Assembly (NCBI GenBank): GCA_910577675.1
Contig: CAJTOR010000011.1
Location: 28,522 to 92,521 of the forward strand
Origin: an uncultured Lachnospiraceae bacterium
Lineage (GTDB): Bacteria; Bacillota; Clostridia; Lachnospirales; Lachnospiraceae
Length of the DNA stretch: 64,000 nt
Direction: 5' to 3'
Positions 18,501 through 26,748 of the stretch are shown here, piece by piece; within the stretch, counting starts at the first letter, position 1; each line of letters opens with the position of its first letter. A program made the translations under genes and the position numbers. Below the pieces are notes generated by a model. The model was not told the origin of the DNA. It made no database searches and saw only the letters and a program-made list of their open reading frames with translations.

Positions 18501-19040
18501 TTGGCTCGTTTAAAAGAAACTTATCAGAATGAGATCGCTCCGGCTATGCAGAAGAAGTTTGGCTACAAGAACGTAATGCAGATACCGAAGCTTGACAAGA
18601 TTGTGATCAACATGGGTGTGGGCGAAGCGAAGGAGAATGCCAAGGCGCTTGAGTCCGCAGTAAAGGACATGGAGATTATCGCAGGCCAGAAGCCGGTTAT
18701 CACGAAGGCTAAGAAGTCCATCGCGAACTTCAAGATCAGGGAGGGGCTTGCCATCGGATGTAAGGTTACACTGCGCGGCAGCAAAATGTATGAGTTCGCA
18801 GACCGTTTGATTAACCTTTCCTTACCGCGTGTCCGCGACTTCCGCGGCGTAAACCCGAACGCGTTTGACGGCAGGGGCAACTATGCGCTGGGTATCAAGG
18901 AGCAGTTGATTTTCCCGGAGATCGAGTACGATAAGGTGGATAAGGTCAGGGGTATGGACGTAATCTTCGTGACAACCGCAAAGAGTGACGAGGAAGCACG
19001 CGAGTTACTGACACTGTTCGGAATGCCATTCAGCAAATAG
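18501..19040 (+). CDS. rplE: 50S ribosomal protein L5
   Basis: A 179-aa protein, the usual L5 length, when started at TTG 18501, which follows GAGAGGAGGTCACC. An in-frame upstream start at 18480 would place the Shine-Dalgarno inside the coding region. It has IVINMGVGEAKENAKALESA and PRVRDFRGVNPNAFDGRGNY. It binds 5S rRNA. Confidence 0.96.
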   Translation: MARLKETYQNEIAPAMQKKFGYKNVMQIPKLDKIVINMGVGEAKENAKALESAVKDMEIIAGQKPVITKAKKSIANFKIREGLAIGCKVTLRGSKMYEFADRLINLSLPRVRDFRGVNPNAFDGRGNYALGIKEQLIFPEIEYDKVDKVRGMDVIFVTTAKSDEEARELLTLFGMPFSK

Positions 19041-19056
19041 TCAGGAGGAAAATTTT

Positions 19057-19242
19057 ATGGCAAAAACATCGATGAAGATCAAACAACAGCGCAAGCAGAA
19101 ATTCTCTTGCAGGGAATATAACCGCTGTAGAATCTGTGGAAGGCCACATGCATATTTAAGAAAATACGGAATTTGCAGGATCTGCTTCCGTGAGTTAGCG
19201 TACAAGGGCGAGATACCAGGCGTTAAGAAGGCAAGCTGGTAA
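19057..19242 (+). CDS. rpsN: 30S ribosomal protein S14, zinc-binding type Z
   Basis: A 61-aa S14 of the short zinc type: CRICGRPHAYLRKYGICRIC provides the two CxxC pairs. Many bacteria also carry a zinc-free paralogue for zinc starvation; none is seen here. It has a strong AGGAGG site. Confidence 0.97.
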   Translation: MAKTSMKIKQQRKQKFSCREYNRCRICGRPHAYLRKYGICRICFRELAYKGEIPGVKKASW

Positions 19243-19266
19243 AGGTTAGAAAGGAGGCAAACTATT

Positions 19267-19668
19267 ATGGCAACGAGCGATCCGATTGCAGATATGCTTA
19301 CGAGAATCCGCAATGCAAACACTGCGAAACATGATACTGTAGATGTCCCGGCTTCGAAGATGAAGATTTCCATCGCGGAGATCCTTTTGAAGGAGGGGTA
19401 CATCAAGAGTTTTGAGATCGAGGAAGTCGGCGGTTTCAAGAACATCCATATTACCCTGAAGTATGGCAAGGATAAGAACACAAAGATTATCACCGGTTTA
19501 AAGAGGATTTCCAAGCCTGGTCTTCGCGTATATGCGGGCAAGGAAGATTTACCGAGGGTGCTCGGCGGCCTGGGTACCGCAATTATCTCCACGAACAAGG
19601 GTGTGCTGACCGATAAGGAAGCGCGCAAGGAGAATGTTGGCGGTGAGGTGCTGGCATTTATCTGGTAA
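19267..19668 (+). CDS. rpsH: 30S ribosomal protein S8
   Basis: A 133-aa S8: DPIADMLTRIRNANTAKHD at the N-terminus and VLTDKEARKENVGGEVLAFIW at the end. It binds helix 21 of 16S rRNA and in proteobacteria regulates the spc operon. The last codons and stop are the first unit of a tandem 18-bp repeat that runs on for over 100 bp. Confidence 0.97.
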   Translation: MATSDPIADMLTRIRNANTAKHDTVDVPASKMKISIAEILLKEGYIKSFEIEEVGGFKNIHITLKYGKDKNTKIITGLKRISKPGLRVYAGKEDLPRVLGGLGTAIISTNKGVLTDKEARKENVGGEVLAFIW

Positions 19669-19785
19669 GATAAATTCATCTGGTAAGATAAATTCATCTG
19701 GTAAGATAAATTAATCTGGTAAGATAAATTCATTTGGTAGGATAAGTTTACCTGGTAATAGAAGTTTGTCTGTAAAGATAGATTC
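19660..19785 (+). repeat. Tandem 18-bp repeats growing out of the rpsH stop codon
   Basis: Seven 18-bp units begin at 19660, 19678, 19696, 19714, 19732, 19750 and 19768. The unit is ATCTGGTAAGATAAATTC. Units 1, 2 and 4 are identical, unit 3 differs at one base, and units 5-7 diverge progressively; a trace continues at 19786. Unit 1 contains the last Ile-Trp codons and TAA of rpsH, so the array looks like repeated duplication of the gene end. Confidence 0.9.
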
Positions 19786-20158
19786 ATCTGTCAGATCACT
19801 TACCCGGTAAAACAATGTTTATTGTGGGTGGGTTTGTCTGGCAGGATTGGCTGTTTGATGAAGCAAAATTGTTTGTCGGGGTGAATTCCTGCAGGCAGGA
19901 AACTGTTAAGATAAAAGATTTTGATAGAGATTATGCATTGGGATGGGCTTGTCTTTAAGGGATGGGCAGGTTGTCAATGCGGATATAGGACGGGCATCCC
20001 ACACGGGAGCAGTCTTTGAGAAAAATTACCGCAAAAGTGCGGCAGAAGTATTCCTGGCACGGAAAGGAAGTCGTTTCGGGAGCCCTTATCCCATTCGATA
20101 CTCTTTTCTACGGGGGACAGTGAGGGACTGTCAAACATTATATTAAGGAGGTACGGGC
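19786..20158 (+). other. Non-coding stretch between rpsH and rplF
   Basis: About 370 bp after the tandem repeats. I see no supported gene, no strong promoter and no T-tailed hairpin. An open minus-strand frame over 19041-19787 merely translates the repeats and rpsN backwards. The length is unusual for the spc operon, where genes are mostly separated by 10-30 bp. AAGGAGG for rplF is at 20144-20150. Confidence 0.6.
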
Positions 20159-20701
20159 ATGTCACGTATAGGGAAGATGCCAATCGCGGTTCCGGCCGGT
20201 GTTACGGTTGAGATTGCAGAAAATAATAAAGTGACTGTGAAAGGTCCGAAGGGAACACTTGAGAGGGTGTTGCCGGCAGAGATGGAAATAAAGCTTGAAG
20301 GCGCAGAGATTGTTGTTACAAGGCCGAATGATTTAAAGAGGATGAAGTCGCTCCACGGCCTGACAAGGACGCTGATTGCCAATATGGTAACCGGTGTGAC
20401 ATCCGGCTACGAGAAGATTCTTGAAATTAACGGCGTGGGCTACCGTGCGGCTAAGTCCGGCAAGGAACTCACACTGACATTAGGATATTCCCATCCGGTT
20501 GTTATGGTGGATCCGGAAGGGCTTGAAACGATACTTGAAGGTCAGAACAAGATTACCGTCAAGGGCATCGATAAAGAAAAAGTTGGTCAATACGCTGCTG
20601 AAATCAGAGATAAGAGAAGACCGGAGCCATACAAGGGCAAAGGTATCAAGTATGCTGATGAGGTTATCCGTCGTAAAGTTGGTAAGACTGGTAAGAAGTA
20701 A
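20159..20701 (+). CDS. rplF: 50S ribosomal protein L6
   Basis: A 180-aa L6 with MSRIGKMPIAVPAGVTVEI and the C-terminal RPEPYKGKGIKYADEVIRRK signature. It sits near the sarcin-ricin loop. The gene follows an unusually long non-coding stretch but has a strong AAGGAGG site. Confidence 0.98.
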   Translation: MSRIGKMPIAVPAGVTVEIAENNKVTVKGPKGTLERVLPAEMEIKLEGAEIVVTRPNDLKRMKSLHGLTRTLIANMVTGVTSGYEKILEINGVGYRAAKSGKELTLTLGYSHPVVMVDPEGLETILEGQNKITVKGIDKEKVGQYAAEIRDKRRPEPYKGKGIKYADEVIRRKVGKTGKK

Positions 20702-20716
20702 AAGGAGGCGTGAAAG

Positions 20717-21085
20717 ATGGTTAGTAAAATATCAAGAAGTGAAGTTCGTATTAAAAAGCATAACAGAATGCGCAATCGTTTCGCCGGCACTCCTGAAAGA
20801 CCACGTTTAGCTGTTTTCAGAAGCAATAACCACATGTACGCACAGGTGATCGACGATACTGTAGGGAACACTTTGGTTGCAGCTTCCACCCTGGATAAGG
20901 AAGTAAAAGCTGAGCTTGAGAAGACCAATGATGTTGCTGCCGCTGCATACTTGGGGAAGGTAATTGCAAAAAAGGCACAGGAAAAAGGCATTACCGAGGT
21001 TGTATTTGACAGAGGCGGTTTCATTTATCAGGGGAAGGTTCAGGCATTAGCTGAGGCAGCGCGTGAAGCTGGCCTCAATTTCTAG
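20717..21085 (+). CDS. rplR: 50S ribosomal protein L18
   Basis: A 122-aa 5S rRNA-binding protein with RNRFAGTPERPRLAVFRSNN and YQGKVQALAEAAREAGLNF. It starts 15 bp after rplF with AAAGGAGG. Confidence 0.98.
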   Translation: MVSKISRSEVRIKKHNRMRNRFAGTPERPRLAVFRSNNHMYAQVIDDTVGNTLVAASTLDKEVKAELEKTNDVAAAAYLGKVIAKKAQEKGITEVVFDRGGFIYQGKVQALAEAAREAGLNF

Positions 21086-21101
21086 GCAAGGAGGAGAACA
21101 C

Positions 21102-21611
21102 ATGAAACGTACAATCATTGATGCCAGTCAGTTCGAATTGGAAGATAAAGTAGTTTCGATCAAGCGTGTAACGAAGGTTGTAAAGGGTGGCCGCAATATG
21201 CGTTTTACCGCCCTGGTTGTTGTCGGTGACAAGAACGGCCATGTCGGTGCAGGTCTTGGCAAGGCAGCCGAAATCCCGGAAGCAATCCGCAAGGGGAAAG
21301 AGGATGCCATGAAAAAGTTGATCGAGCTGCCTTTGGATGAGAACGGCAGCGTCCCACATGATTTTCTCGGAAAGTTTGGCAGCGCGAGTGTGCTGTTAAA
21401 GAAGAGCCCGGAAGGTACTGGTATCATTGCGGGCGGTCCTGCACGTAATGTGCTTGAGCTTGCAGGATTTAAGAATATCCGTACAAAGTCGCTTGGTTCC
21501 AACAATAAGCAGAATGTCGTCCTCGCTACCATCAACGGTCTTTCCCAGTTAAAGACCCCGGAGGAAGTGGCAGCACTTCGCGGGCTTTCGGTTGAGGAGC
21601 TTTTAGGCTAA
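21102..21611 (+). CDS. rpsE: 30S ribosomal protein S5
   Basis: A 169-aa protein from ATG 21102 after AAGGAGGAG; the open frame begins 39 bp earlier, inside rplR, without a binding site. It has RVTKVVKGGRNMRFTALVVV and GSASVLLKKSPEGTGIIAGG. It affects decoding accuracy and mRNA unwinding. Confidence 0.97.
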   Translation: MKRTIIDASQFELEDKVVSIKRVTKVVKGGRNMRFTALVVVGDKNGHVGAGLGKAAEIPEAIRKGKEDAMKKLIELPLDENGSVPHDFLGKFGSASVLLKKSPEGTGIIAGGPARNVLELAGFKNIRTKSLGSNNKQNVVLATINGLSQLKTPEEVAALRGLSVEELLG

Positions 21612-21670
21612 TTTCTTTTAGCGGCCGGTGGCGGTTGTTGCTGGCACCGGCAGAAGATTGGAGGAAAAAA

Positions 21671-21853
21671 ATGGCAGAGAAATTAAAAATTACCTTGAAG
21701 AAGTCCACCATCGGCGCGATTCCTAAGCACAGGCGCACTGTTACTGCCCTGGGTTTAAAGAAGCTTAACAGCACCGTGGAATTGCCGGACAATGCTTCCG
21801 TAAGGGGCATGGTGGCACAGGTAAAGCATTTGGTTAAGGTGGAAGAAATCTAA
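21671..21853 (+). CDS. rpmD: 50S ribosomal protein L30
   Basis: A 60-aa protein from ATG 21671 (GGAGG 6 bp upstream), with LKITLKKSTIGAIPKHRRTV and the C-terminal VRGMVAQVKHLVKVEEI. The frame is open 36 bp further upstream, which has no site. Confidence 0.96.
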   Translation: MAEKLKITLKKSTIGAIPKHRRTVTALGLKKLNSTVELPDNASVRGMVAQVKHLVKVEEI

Positions 21854-21875
21854 AAACAGGTAAGGAGGTGCAACG

Positions 21876-22316
21876 ATGAATTTATCAGATTTAAGACCGG
21901 CAAAAGGTTCAAAGCAGGGCGACAAGTTCCGTAAGGGCCGTGGACATGGTTCAGGAAACGGAAAAACCGCAGGCTATGGCCACAAGGGTCAGAAAGCGCG
22001 TTCCGGTGCTCCAAGGACAGGCTTTGAAGGTGGTCAGATGCCTTTGTACAGGAGACTTCCTAAGAGAGGTTTCCACAACAGGAACACGAAGGAAATCGTA
22101 GCTATTAATGTAGATATGTTGAACAGGTTTGAAGACGGCGCAGAGGTTACGGCTGAAACTCTGGTAGCACTCGGTGTTATCAGCAATCCAAAAGACGGAG
22201 TAAAGATTCTTGGAAATGGAGAGTTAACTAAGAAGCTTAATGTCAAAGTATCCGCTTACAGCGCGAGCGCTATGGAGAAGATTAAGGCACTTGGTGGAAA
22301 TGCAGAGGTGATCTAA
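21876..22316 (+). CDS. rplO: 50S ribosomal protein L15
   Basis: A 146-aa L15 with the glycine- and basic-rich N-terminus (GRGHGSGNGKTAGYGHKGQK) and FEGGQMPLYRRLPKRGF. A late assembly protein. It is followed 1 bp later by secY. Confidence 0.98.
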   Translation: MNLSDLRPAKGSKQGDKFRKGRGHGSGNGKTAGYGHKGQKARSGAPRTGFEGGQMPLYRRLPKRGFHNRNTKEIVAINVDMLNRFEDGAEVTAETLVALGVISNPKDGVKILGNGELTKKLNVKVSAYSASAMEKIKALGGNAEVI

Positions 22317-22317
22317 T

Positions 22318-23655
22318 ATGTTTAAAACGCTTAGAAACGCCTTTAAGATCAAGGATATCCGCGCAAAGCTGCTTTTTACGCTGATTGCGCTGCTTATCGT
22401 CAGGCTCGGGTGCCTGATCCCGGTGCCTGGCGTGGACCGCGATTATTTCCAGCTTTGGCTGGATTCTACGATGGGAGATAACTTAGGTTTTCTTGATGCG
22501 TTGACAGGTGGTTCTTTTACAGAAATGTCCATTTTTGCATTGAACATTTCCCCGTATATCACTTCCTCCATTATTATGCAGCTTCTTACCATTGCCATCC
22601 CTAAGCTCGAAGAGCTCCAGAAGGATGGCGAGGAGGGCAGGAAAAAGATCGCTGAGATTTCAAGATACCTCACGATTGGGCTTGCCATTATCGAGTCGGT
22701 TGCCATGACAATCGGCTTTAACAATACGAACGGTGTGTTGAGAAGCGGAAGCCTCTTTACAAACATCGTTGTAATTACAGTTTCCTTCACGGCTGGTTCC
22801 GCGTTCTTAATGTGGCTTGGGGAGCGCATTACCGAGAAGGGTGTTGGAAACGGTATTTCCATGATCCTTTTGTTTAATATTGTGGCGAAAATGCCATCCG
22901 ATATCAGCAACCTGGTTGAGCGTTTTGTTACCGGTGCGGGCAGTGTCGGTATGGGGATTGTCGGCGCGGTTGTAATTGTGGCTGTCATCGTGATTACGAT
23001 CGTCCTGATTGTGCTGTTGCAGGACGCACAGAGAAAAATTTCCGTGCAGTATGCGAAAAAGGTGCAGGGTCGGAACATGGTTGGCGGGCAGTCTTCCTTT
23101 ATCCCGTTAAAGGTAAATACAGCGGGCGTTATTCCGGTTATCTTTGCAGTGTCCCTATTGCAGTTCCCGATTATCATCTCTTCTTTCTTCGGTGTGTATG
23201 GGGAGCGTTCCACATTATGGCGCAAGATTTTGTATATGTTCGACCAGAGGCACTGGTTTAACTTTGACAGTTTCGGCGAATTCAAGTATACTCTTGGCGC
23301 AGTGCTTTATATCGCAATGATCATTTTCTTCGCATATTTTTATACTTCCATCACCTTTAACCCGATGGAGATTGCGAATAACATGAAAAAGCAGGGTGGC
23401 TTTATCCCGGGTATCCGTCCGGGCAGACCGACGACGGAGTATTTAAATAAGGTATTGAATTACATTATTTTTATCGGTGCGATCGGTCTTACCATTGTAG
23501 CAGTTATTCCTATTTTCTTTGCGGGTGCATTTGGTGCCAGTGTAAACTTCGGTGGTACTTCGCTGATTATCGTGGTTGGTGTCGTACTTGAAACACTCAA
23601 GCAGATTGAGTCCCAAATGTTAGTGCGCCACTATAAAGGATTTTTGAACGATTAA
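22318..23655 (+). CDS. secY: Preprotein translocase subunit SecY
   Basis: A 445-aa polytopic membrane protein with ten hydrophobic segments. LIVRLGCLIPVPGVD marks the first membrane segment and NMKKQGGFIPGIRPG the loop that contacts SecA. It forms the secretion channel with SecE and SecG. Its position between rplO and adk is the conserved Gram-positive order. Confidence 0.98.
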   Translation: MFKTLRNAFKIKDIRAKLLFTLIALLIVRLGCLIPVPGVDRDYFQLWLDSTMGDNLGFLDALTGGSFTEMSIFALNISPYITSSIIMQLLTIAIPKLEELQKDGEEGRKKIAEISRYLTIGLAIIESVAMTIGFNNTNGVLRSGSLFTNIVVITVSFTAGSAFLMWLGERITEKGVGNGISMILLFNIVAKMPSDISNLVERFVTGAGSVGMGIVGAVVIVAVIVITIVLIVLLQDAQRKISVQYAKKVQGRNMVGGQSSFIPLKVNTAGVIPVIFAVSLLQFPIIISSFFGVYGERSTLWRKILYMFDQRHWFNFDSFGEFKYTLGAVLYIAMIIFFAYFYTSITFNPMEIANNMKKQGGFIPGIRPGRPTTEYLNKVLNYIIFIGAIGLTIVAVIPIFFAGAFGASVNFGGTSLIIVVGVVLETLKQIESQMLVRHYKGFLND

Positions 23656-23669
23656 CACAATCCAAATTT

Positions 23670-23697
23670 CAGGGTGGAGCAAATATGTTCCGCCCTG
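23670..23697 (+). other. Hairpin in the secY-adk gap
   Basis: CAGGGTGGA (23670-23678) pairs with TCCGCCCTG (23689-23697), 9 bp including one T-G pair and a 10-nt loop, followed by TTTGGGTCTTT. It could be a weak terminator or attenuator between secY and adk. Confidence 0.5.
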
Positions 23698-23806
23698 TTT
23701 GGGTCTTTAACACCCCATCCTATCTATAGTGTTTAATGGCAAGTCCGTGTCCGCGTGGCATCCATGGATTTGGCAGGTGCAAAGCCGCGCAGAAATGAGG
23801 GAAAAA

Positions 23807-24463
23807 ATGAAAATTGTTATGTTGGGTGCGCCTGGTGCAGGCAAGGGGACACAGGCTAAAATGATCGCGGAAAAATATGGTATCCCGCATATTTCGACCG
23901 GTGATATTTTCCGCGCAAATATCAAGAATGGTACGGAACTTGGCAGGAAAGCGAAAACCTATATGGATCAGGGGGCGCTTGTGCCGGATGAGCTGACACT
24001 TGAACTGATTATGGATCGGTTTGGCCAGGATGACTGCAAGAACGGCTATGTGCTTGATGGTTTCCCGCGCACCATCCCGCAGGCAGAAGCGCTAAGAAAG
24101 GCTCTGGCAGAAAAGGGCGATAAGCTGGATTATGCAATCAATGTGGAAGTGCCGGACGAGAATATCGTAAACCGTATGTCCGGAAGGCGCGCGTGCCTTT
24201 CCTGCGGCGGTACTTACCATGTTGTGTACAATCCGACAAAGGTGGAAGGAATCTGCGATGCCTGCGGCGGCGAGCTCGTATTGAGGGATGATGACAAGCC
24301 GGAAACCGTTGCAAAGAGGCTTGATGTATATCATACCCAGACACAGCCGCTTATCGATTTCTATGCCGGGGAGAAGATCTTAAAAGAGGTGGACGGTACG
24401 AAGGATGTAGCAGAAGTATTTGACGCTATCACGGCGATTCTTGCCGGATCGGTTGATGCCTAA
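23807..24463 (+). CDS. adk: Adenylate kinase with zinc-binding lid
   Basis: A 218-aa enzyme interconverting ATP+AMP and 2 ADP. The P-loop GAPGAGKGT is at residues 7-15. The lid has two pairs of cysteines (CLSCGG and CDACGG), the zinc-binding form common in Gram-positives. ATG 23807 is chosen because it follows AGGGAAAAA and gives the usual length; the frame extends upstream, and an ATG at 23795 is an alternative. Confidence 0.97.
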   Translation: MKIVMLGAPGAGKGTQAKMIAEKYGIPHISTGDIFRANIKNGTELGRKAKTYMDQGALVPDELTLELIMDRFGQDDCKNGYVLDGFPRTIPQAEALRKALAEKGDKLDYAINVEVPDENIVNRMSGRRACLSCGGTYHVVYNPTKVEGICDACGGELVLRDDDKPETVAKRLDVYHTQTQPLIDFYAGEKILKEVDGTKDVAEVFDAITAILAGSVDA

Positions 24464-24477
24464 TCTGGAGGCGTGCA

Positions 24478-25230
24478 ATGTCGGTATCGATAAAGTCAGA
24501 AAAAGAGCTTGCGCGTATGCGCGAGGCAGGAAAAATTCTTTCCGAGGTGCATGACTGCCTGGCGGATATTATTGTGCCGAGTATTACAACAAAGGAGCTT
24601 GACCGCAGGGCGTTTGAAATTATACACGCCCATGGCTGCACACCGTCCTTCTTAAACTATAACGGTTTCCCGGCATCTATCTGCGCTTCGGTCAACGAGG
24701 AGGTTATCCACGGGATACCGGATAAAAAGCGGGTATTAAAGGAAGGGGATATTATCAGCATTGACGCTGGGGTGATTTATGAGGGCTACCATTCGGATGC
24801 GGCGCGCACTCATGCGGTCGGACAGATATCACCTGAGGCTGCAAGGTTGATAGAGGTCACAAAGCAGAGCTTCTTTGAGGGTATAAAGTATGCCAGGGCA
24901 GGTTGTCACCTGTTTGAGATTTCAGCCGCCATCGAGGATTATGTTGTGGCGAACGGATATAGCTGCGTGCGGGACTATGTCGGGCATGGTGTCGGCGCAA
25001 GACTGCATGAGGAGCCGGAAGTGCCGAATTTTCACCAGAAACGGCGCGGCATGAAACTGGTGCCGGGGATGACGCTTGCCATTGAGCCGATGGTCAATAT
25101 GGGAAGACCGGAGGTGTATGTGCTGGAGAATGACTGGACGGTGGTAACGGAGGACGGGACACTCTCCGCACATTATGAGAACACCATCCTGATTACGGAA
25201 AAAGAGCCGGAAATCCTGTCATTAAATTAA
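24478..25230 (+). CDS. map: Methionine aminopeptidase, type I
   Basis: A 250-aa enzyme that removes the N-terminal methionine from new proteins. Metal ligands are visible: the two Asp in SIDAGVIYEGYHSDAARTH, His in GHGVGARLHEEPEVPNF, and Glu in EPMVNMG and YENTILITE. It begins 14 bp after adk. An extra N-terminal SecA-type zinc finger seen in some homologues is absent. Confidence 0.97.
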   Translation: MSVSIKSEKELARMREAGKILSEVHDCLADIIVPSITTKELDRRAFEIIHAHGCTPSFLNYNGFPASICASVNEEVIHGIPDKKRVLKEGDIISIDAGVIYEGYHSDAARTHAVGQISPEAARLIEVTKQSFFEGIKYARAGCHLFEISAAIEDYVVANGYSCVRDYVGHGVGARLHEEPEVPNFHQKRRGMKLVPGMTLAIEPMVNMGRPEVYVLENDWTVVTEDGTLSAHYENTILITEKEPEILSLN

Positions 25231-25348
25231 AGGCGGCATAACCGTGAAACGCTGCGGTGCTGTTTCCAGATTGAAAATTGCATGGGATGGAAATGGCCGG
25301 AATAAAAATATCATAAAGAAATCACAGAGAACTGGAAAGGAGAATTCC

Positions 25349-25567
25349 ATGTCGAAATCGGATGTAGTAGAGATTGAGGGAACCGTAGTAGAGAAGCTGC
25401 CGAACGCAATGTTCCAGGTGGAACTTGAAAATGGTCACCGTGTGCTGGCGCATATCAGCGGCAAGCTGCGCATGAACTTTATAAAGATTGTGCCGGGCGA
25501 CAAGGTAACACTTGAGTTGTCGCCATATGACCTTACGAAAGGACGCATTATCTGGAGGGACAAATAA
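25349..25567 (+). CDS. infA: Translation initiation factor IF-1
   Basis: A 72-aa OB-fold protein (VVEIEGTVVEKLPNAMFQVE; MRMNFIKI-like core LRMNFIKIVPGDKV). ATG 25349 follows AAAGGAGAATTCC. The frame is open upstream to 25244 but that part has no family similarity and no site. No KOW-type gene lies between map and infA, as it does in many clostridia. Confidence 0.97.
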   Translation: MSKSDVVEIEGTVVEKLPNAMFQVELENGHRVLAHISGKLRMNFIKIVPGDKVTLELSPYDLTKGRIIWRDK

Positions 25568-25570
25568 GAA

Positions 25571-25605
25571 ACGGGGAGGGGCTGCCTTAAAAAGTCCCTC
25601 CCCGT
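25571..25605 (+). terminator. Hairpin after infA without T run
   Basis: ACGGGGAGGG (25571-25580) pairs perfectly with CCCTCCCCGT (25596-25605) across a 15-nt loop. No T tract follows, so it may be a weak terminator or an mRNA 3' end stabiliser. A new promoter follows at 25662. Confidence 0.6.
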
Positions 25606-25661
25606 GGGCATTCTGCCTAAAAATCCCATGAAAAATTGTTTAAAAATTGGAAAAATTGTTC

Positions 25662-25690
25662 TTGCATTTCCTGTCCGCTTTTGTTATAAT
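25662..25690 (+). promoter_or_regulatory. Sigma-A promoter for rpmJ
   Basis: TTGCAT (25662-25667), a 17-bp spacer and TATAAT (25685-25690). The start of transcription at about 25697 lies just upstream of the rpmJ ribosome binding site. Confidence 0.85.
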
Positions 25691-25724
25691 AATAAGCGGA
25701 CTTTTTTCGAAAGGAGTGAAAGAG

Positions 25725-25838
25725 ATGAAGGTTAGATCTTCCGTGAAACCGATTTGCGAAAAATGTAAAATCATCAAGAGAAAAGGCGCGATCCGCGTGA
25801 TCTGCGAAAATCCGAAACACAAGCAAAGACAGGGCTAA
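25725..25838 (+). CDS. rpmJ: 50S ribosomal protein L36, zinc-binding type
   Basis: A 37-aa protein, [20 protein letters not shown] at the start, with C11, C14, C27 and H32 as zinc ligands. ATG follows AAAGGAGTG. It has its own promoter and probably its own terminator, which separates it from the downstream alpha operon genes. Confidence 0.96.
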
Positions 25839-25841
25839 ATC

Positions 25842-25880
25842 CAATTGCAATGTCTTGGCAAAGAGCATTGCAATTGTTTC
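25842..25880 (+). terminator. Probable terminator after rpmJ
   Basis: CAATTGCAATG (25842-25852) pairs perfectly with CATTGCAATTG (25866-25876) across a 13-nt loop and is followed by TTTCTATAT. The T run is short, so termination may be partial. Confidence 0.6.
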
Positions 25881-26099
25881 TATATATGGAAACAGTTCTT
25901 GCTTTCTGTGTTACAATTATCCGTCATATCAACGTTTTAGGCCTTTAGCAAGCCTGTTTTTGCGGATACGCCATCCGAAAAAGACGTGCGGGACGGATAA
26001 AATTGTGATATTGTGGGGTGGTGCAGCATTGCGTAAAGTGCTGCGGGCTGCCTTTAGCCGGGGACGGTTTTTATCCCAGCTTTCAGTTCCGGCGGGACC

Positions 26100-26177
26100 G
26101 GGCTGTCACAATTTAAAGCGGCTGATGTGATACCAGCCCGTTTTGCCCAGCAGGGCACCTGTGTGAGGACACGCGGG
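26100..26177 (+). promoter_or_regulatory. Consecutive hairpins upstream of rpsM
   Basis: Three adjacent hairpins: GGGCTGTCACA (26100-26110) with TGTGA-TAC-CAGCCC (26126-26139); GCCC/GGGC with a 4-nt loop (26145-26156); CCTGTGTG/CACGCGGG with AGGA loop and G-T pairs (26158-26177). They lie in the 415-bp region between rpmJ and rpsM, which holds no supported gene, and may form an mRNA leader. No clear promoter was found in that region. Confidence 0.5.
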
Positions 26178-26253
26178 GCAGGGTTGTATGTCACAAAAAA
26201 GTATTATTTTACTATTTTTACAATCAATCAAATTTTATGGAGGTGCAATACAC

Positions 26254-26622
26254 ATGGCTCGTATTAGTGGTGTAGACTTACCTAGGGAGAAGCGTGTGGA
26301 GATCGGGCTTACTTATGTATATGGTATTGGTCGGGTAAGCTCAAACCGTATCCTTGCAAAAGCGAATGTAAACCCGGATACCCGTGTCCGCGACCTTACG
26401 GATGAAGAGGTAGCCAGAATCCGTGATGTCATCGATGAGACGATGATGGTGGAAGGTGATTTAAGACGCGAGATCGCGATGAATATTAAGAGATTACAGG
26501 AAATCGGATGCTACAGGGGAATCCGTCACAGGAAGGGGCTTCCTGTCCGCGGCCAGAAGACAAAGACGAACGCCAGGACCAGGAAGGGACCAAAGCGCAC
26601 CGTAGCAAACAAGAAGAAGTAA
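26254..26622 (+). CDS. rpsM: 30S ribosomal protein S13
   Basis: A 122-aa S13, ARISGVDLPREKRVEIGLTY at the start and RGIRHRKGLPVRGQKTKTNA near the end. It bridges to the 50S subunit. ATG 26254 has GGAGGTG 10 bp upstream; the open frame extends 66 bp further without a site. Confidence 0.97.
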   Translation: MARISGVDLPREKRVEIGLTYVYGIGRVSSNRILAKANVNPDTRVRDLTDEEVARIRDVIDETMMVEGDLRREIAMNIKRLQEIGCYRGIRHRKGLPVRGQKTKTNARTRKGPKRTVANKKK

Positions 26623-26647
26623 TAATATCCGGTAATGCGCAAAACTA

Positions 26648-26748
26648 AAACAGCATGTGACCGGACAGTACCGCAGAGGAATTTATGGGAGCGTATGCGG
26701 ACAGAAATTACTCTGTTTTAATGGTATGGAAGGGAACATGCGGAACTT
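26648..26748 (+). repeat. GGAACT element, copy A (first tandem unit before rpsK)
   Basis: A 101-bp unit repeated directly by copy B with a single difference (T at 26722, C at 26823). Terminal stem GCATGT (26653-26658) with ACATGC (26736-26741), followed directly by GGAACT. Inner stem CAGAG-G-AATTT (26674-26684) with AAATT-A-CTCTG (26705-26715). CGGACAG occurs twice. Confidence 0.85.

Noticed and set aside
19041..19787. 248-aa minus-strand frame with a repeated Tyr-Gln-Met-Asn-Leu-Ser pattern
   Set aside because: It is the translation of the 18-bp tandem repeats and the reverse of rpsN/rpsH; no binding site and no family resemblance.
22443..23285. 280-aa minus-strand frame inside secY
   Set aside because: Antisense to a certain gene, with the composition expected of a shadow frame and no binding site.
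25855..26130. 91-aa plus-strand frame between rpmJ and rpsM
   Set aside because: No ribosome binding site, unlikely composition, and it crosses stable hairpins.
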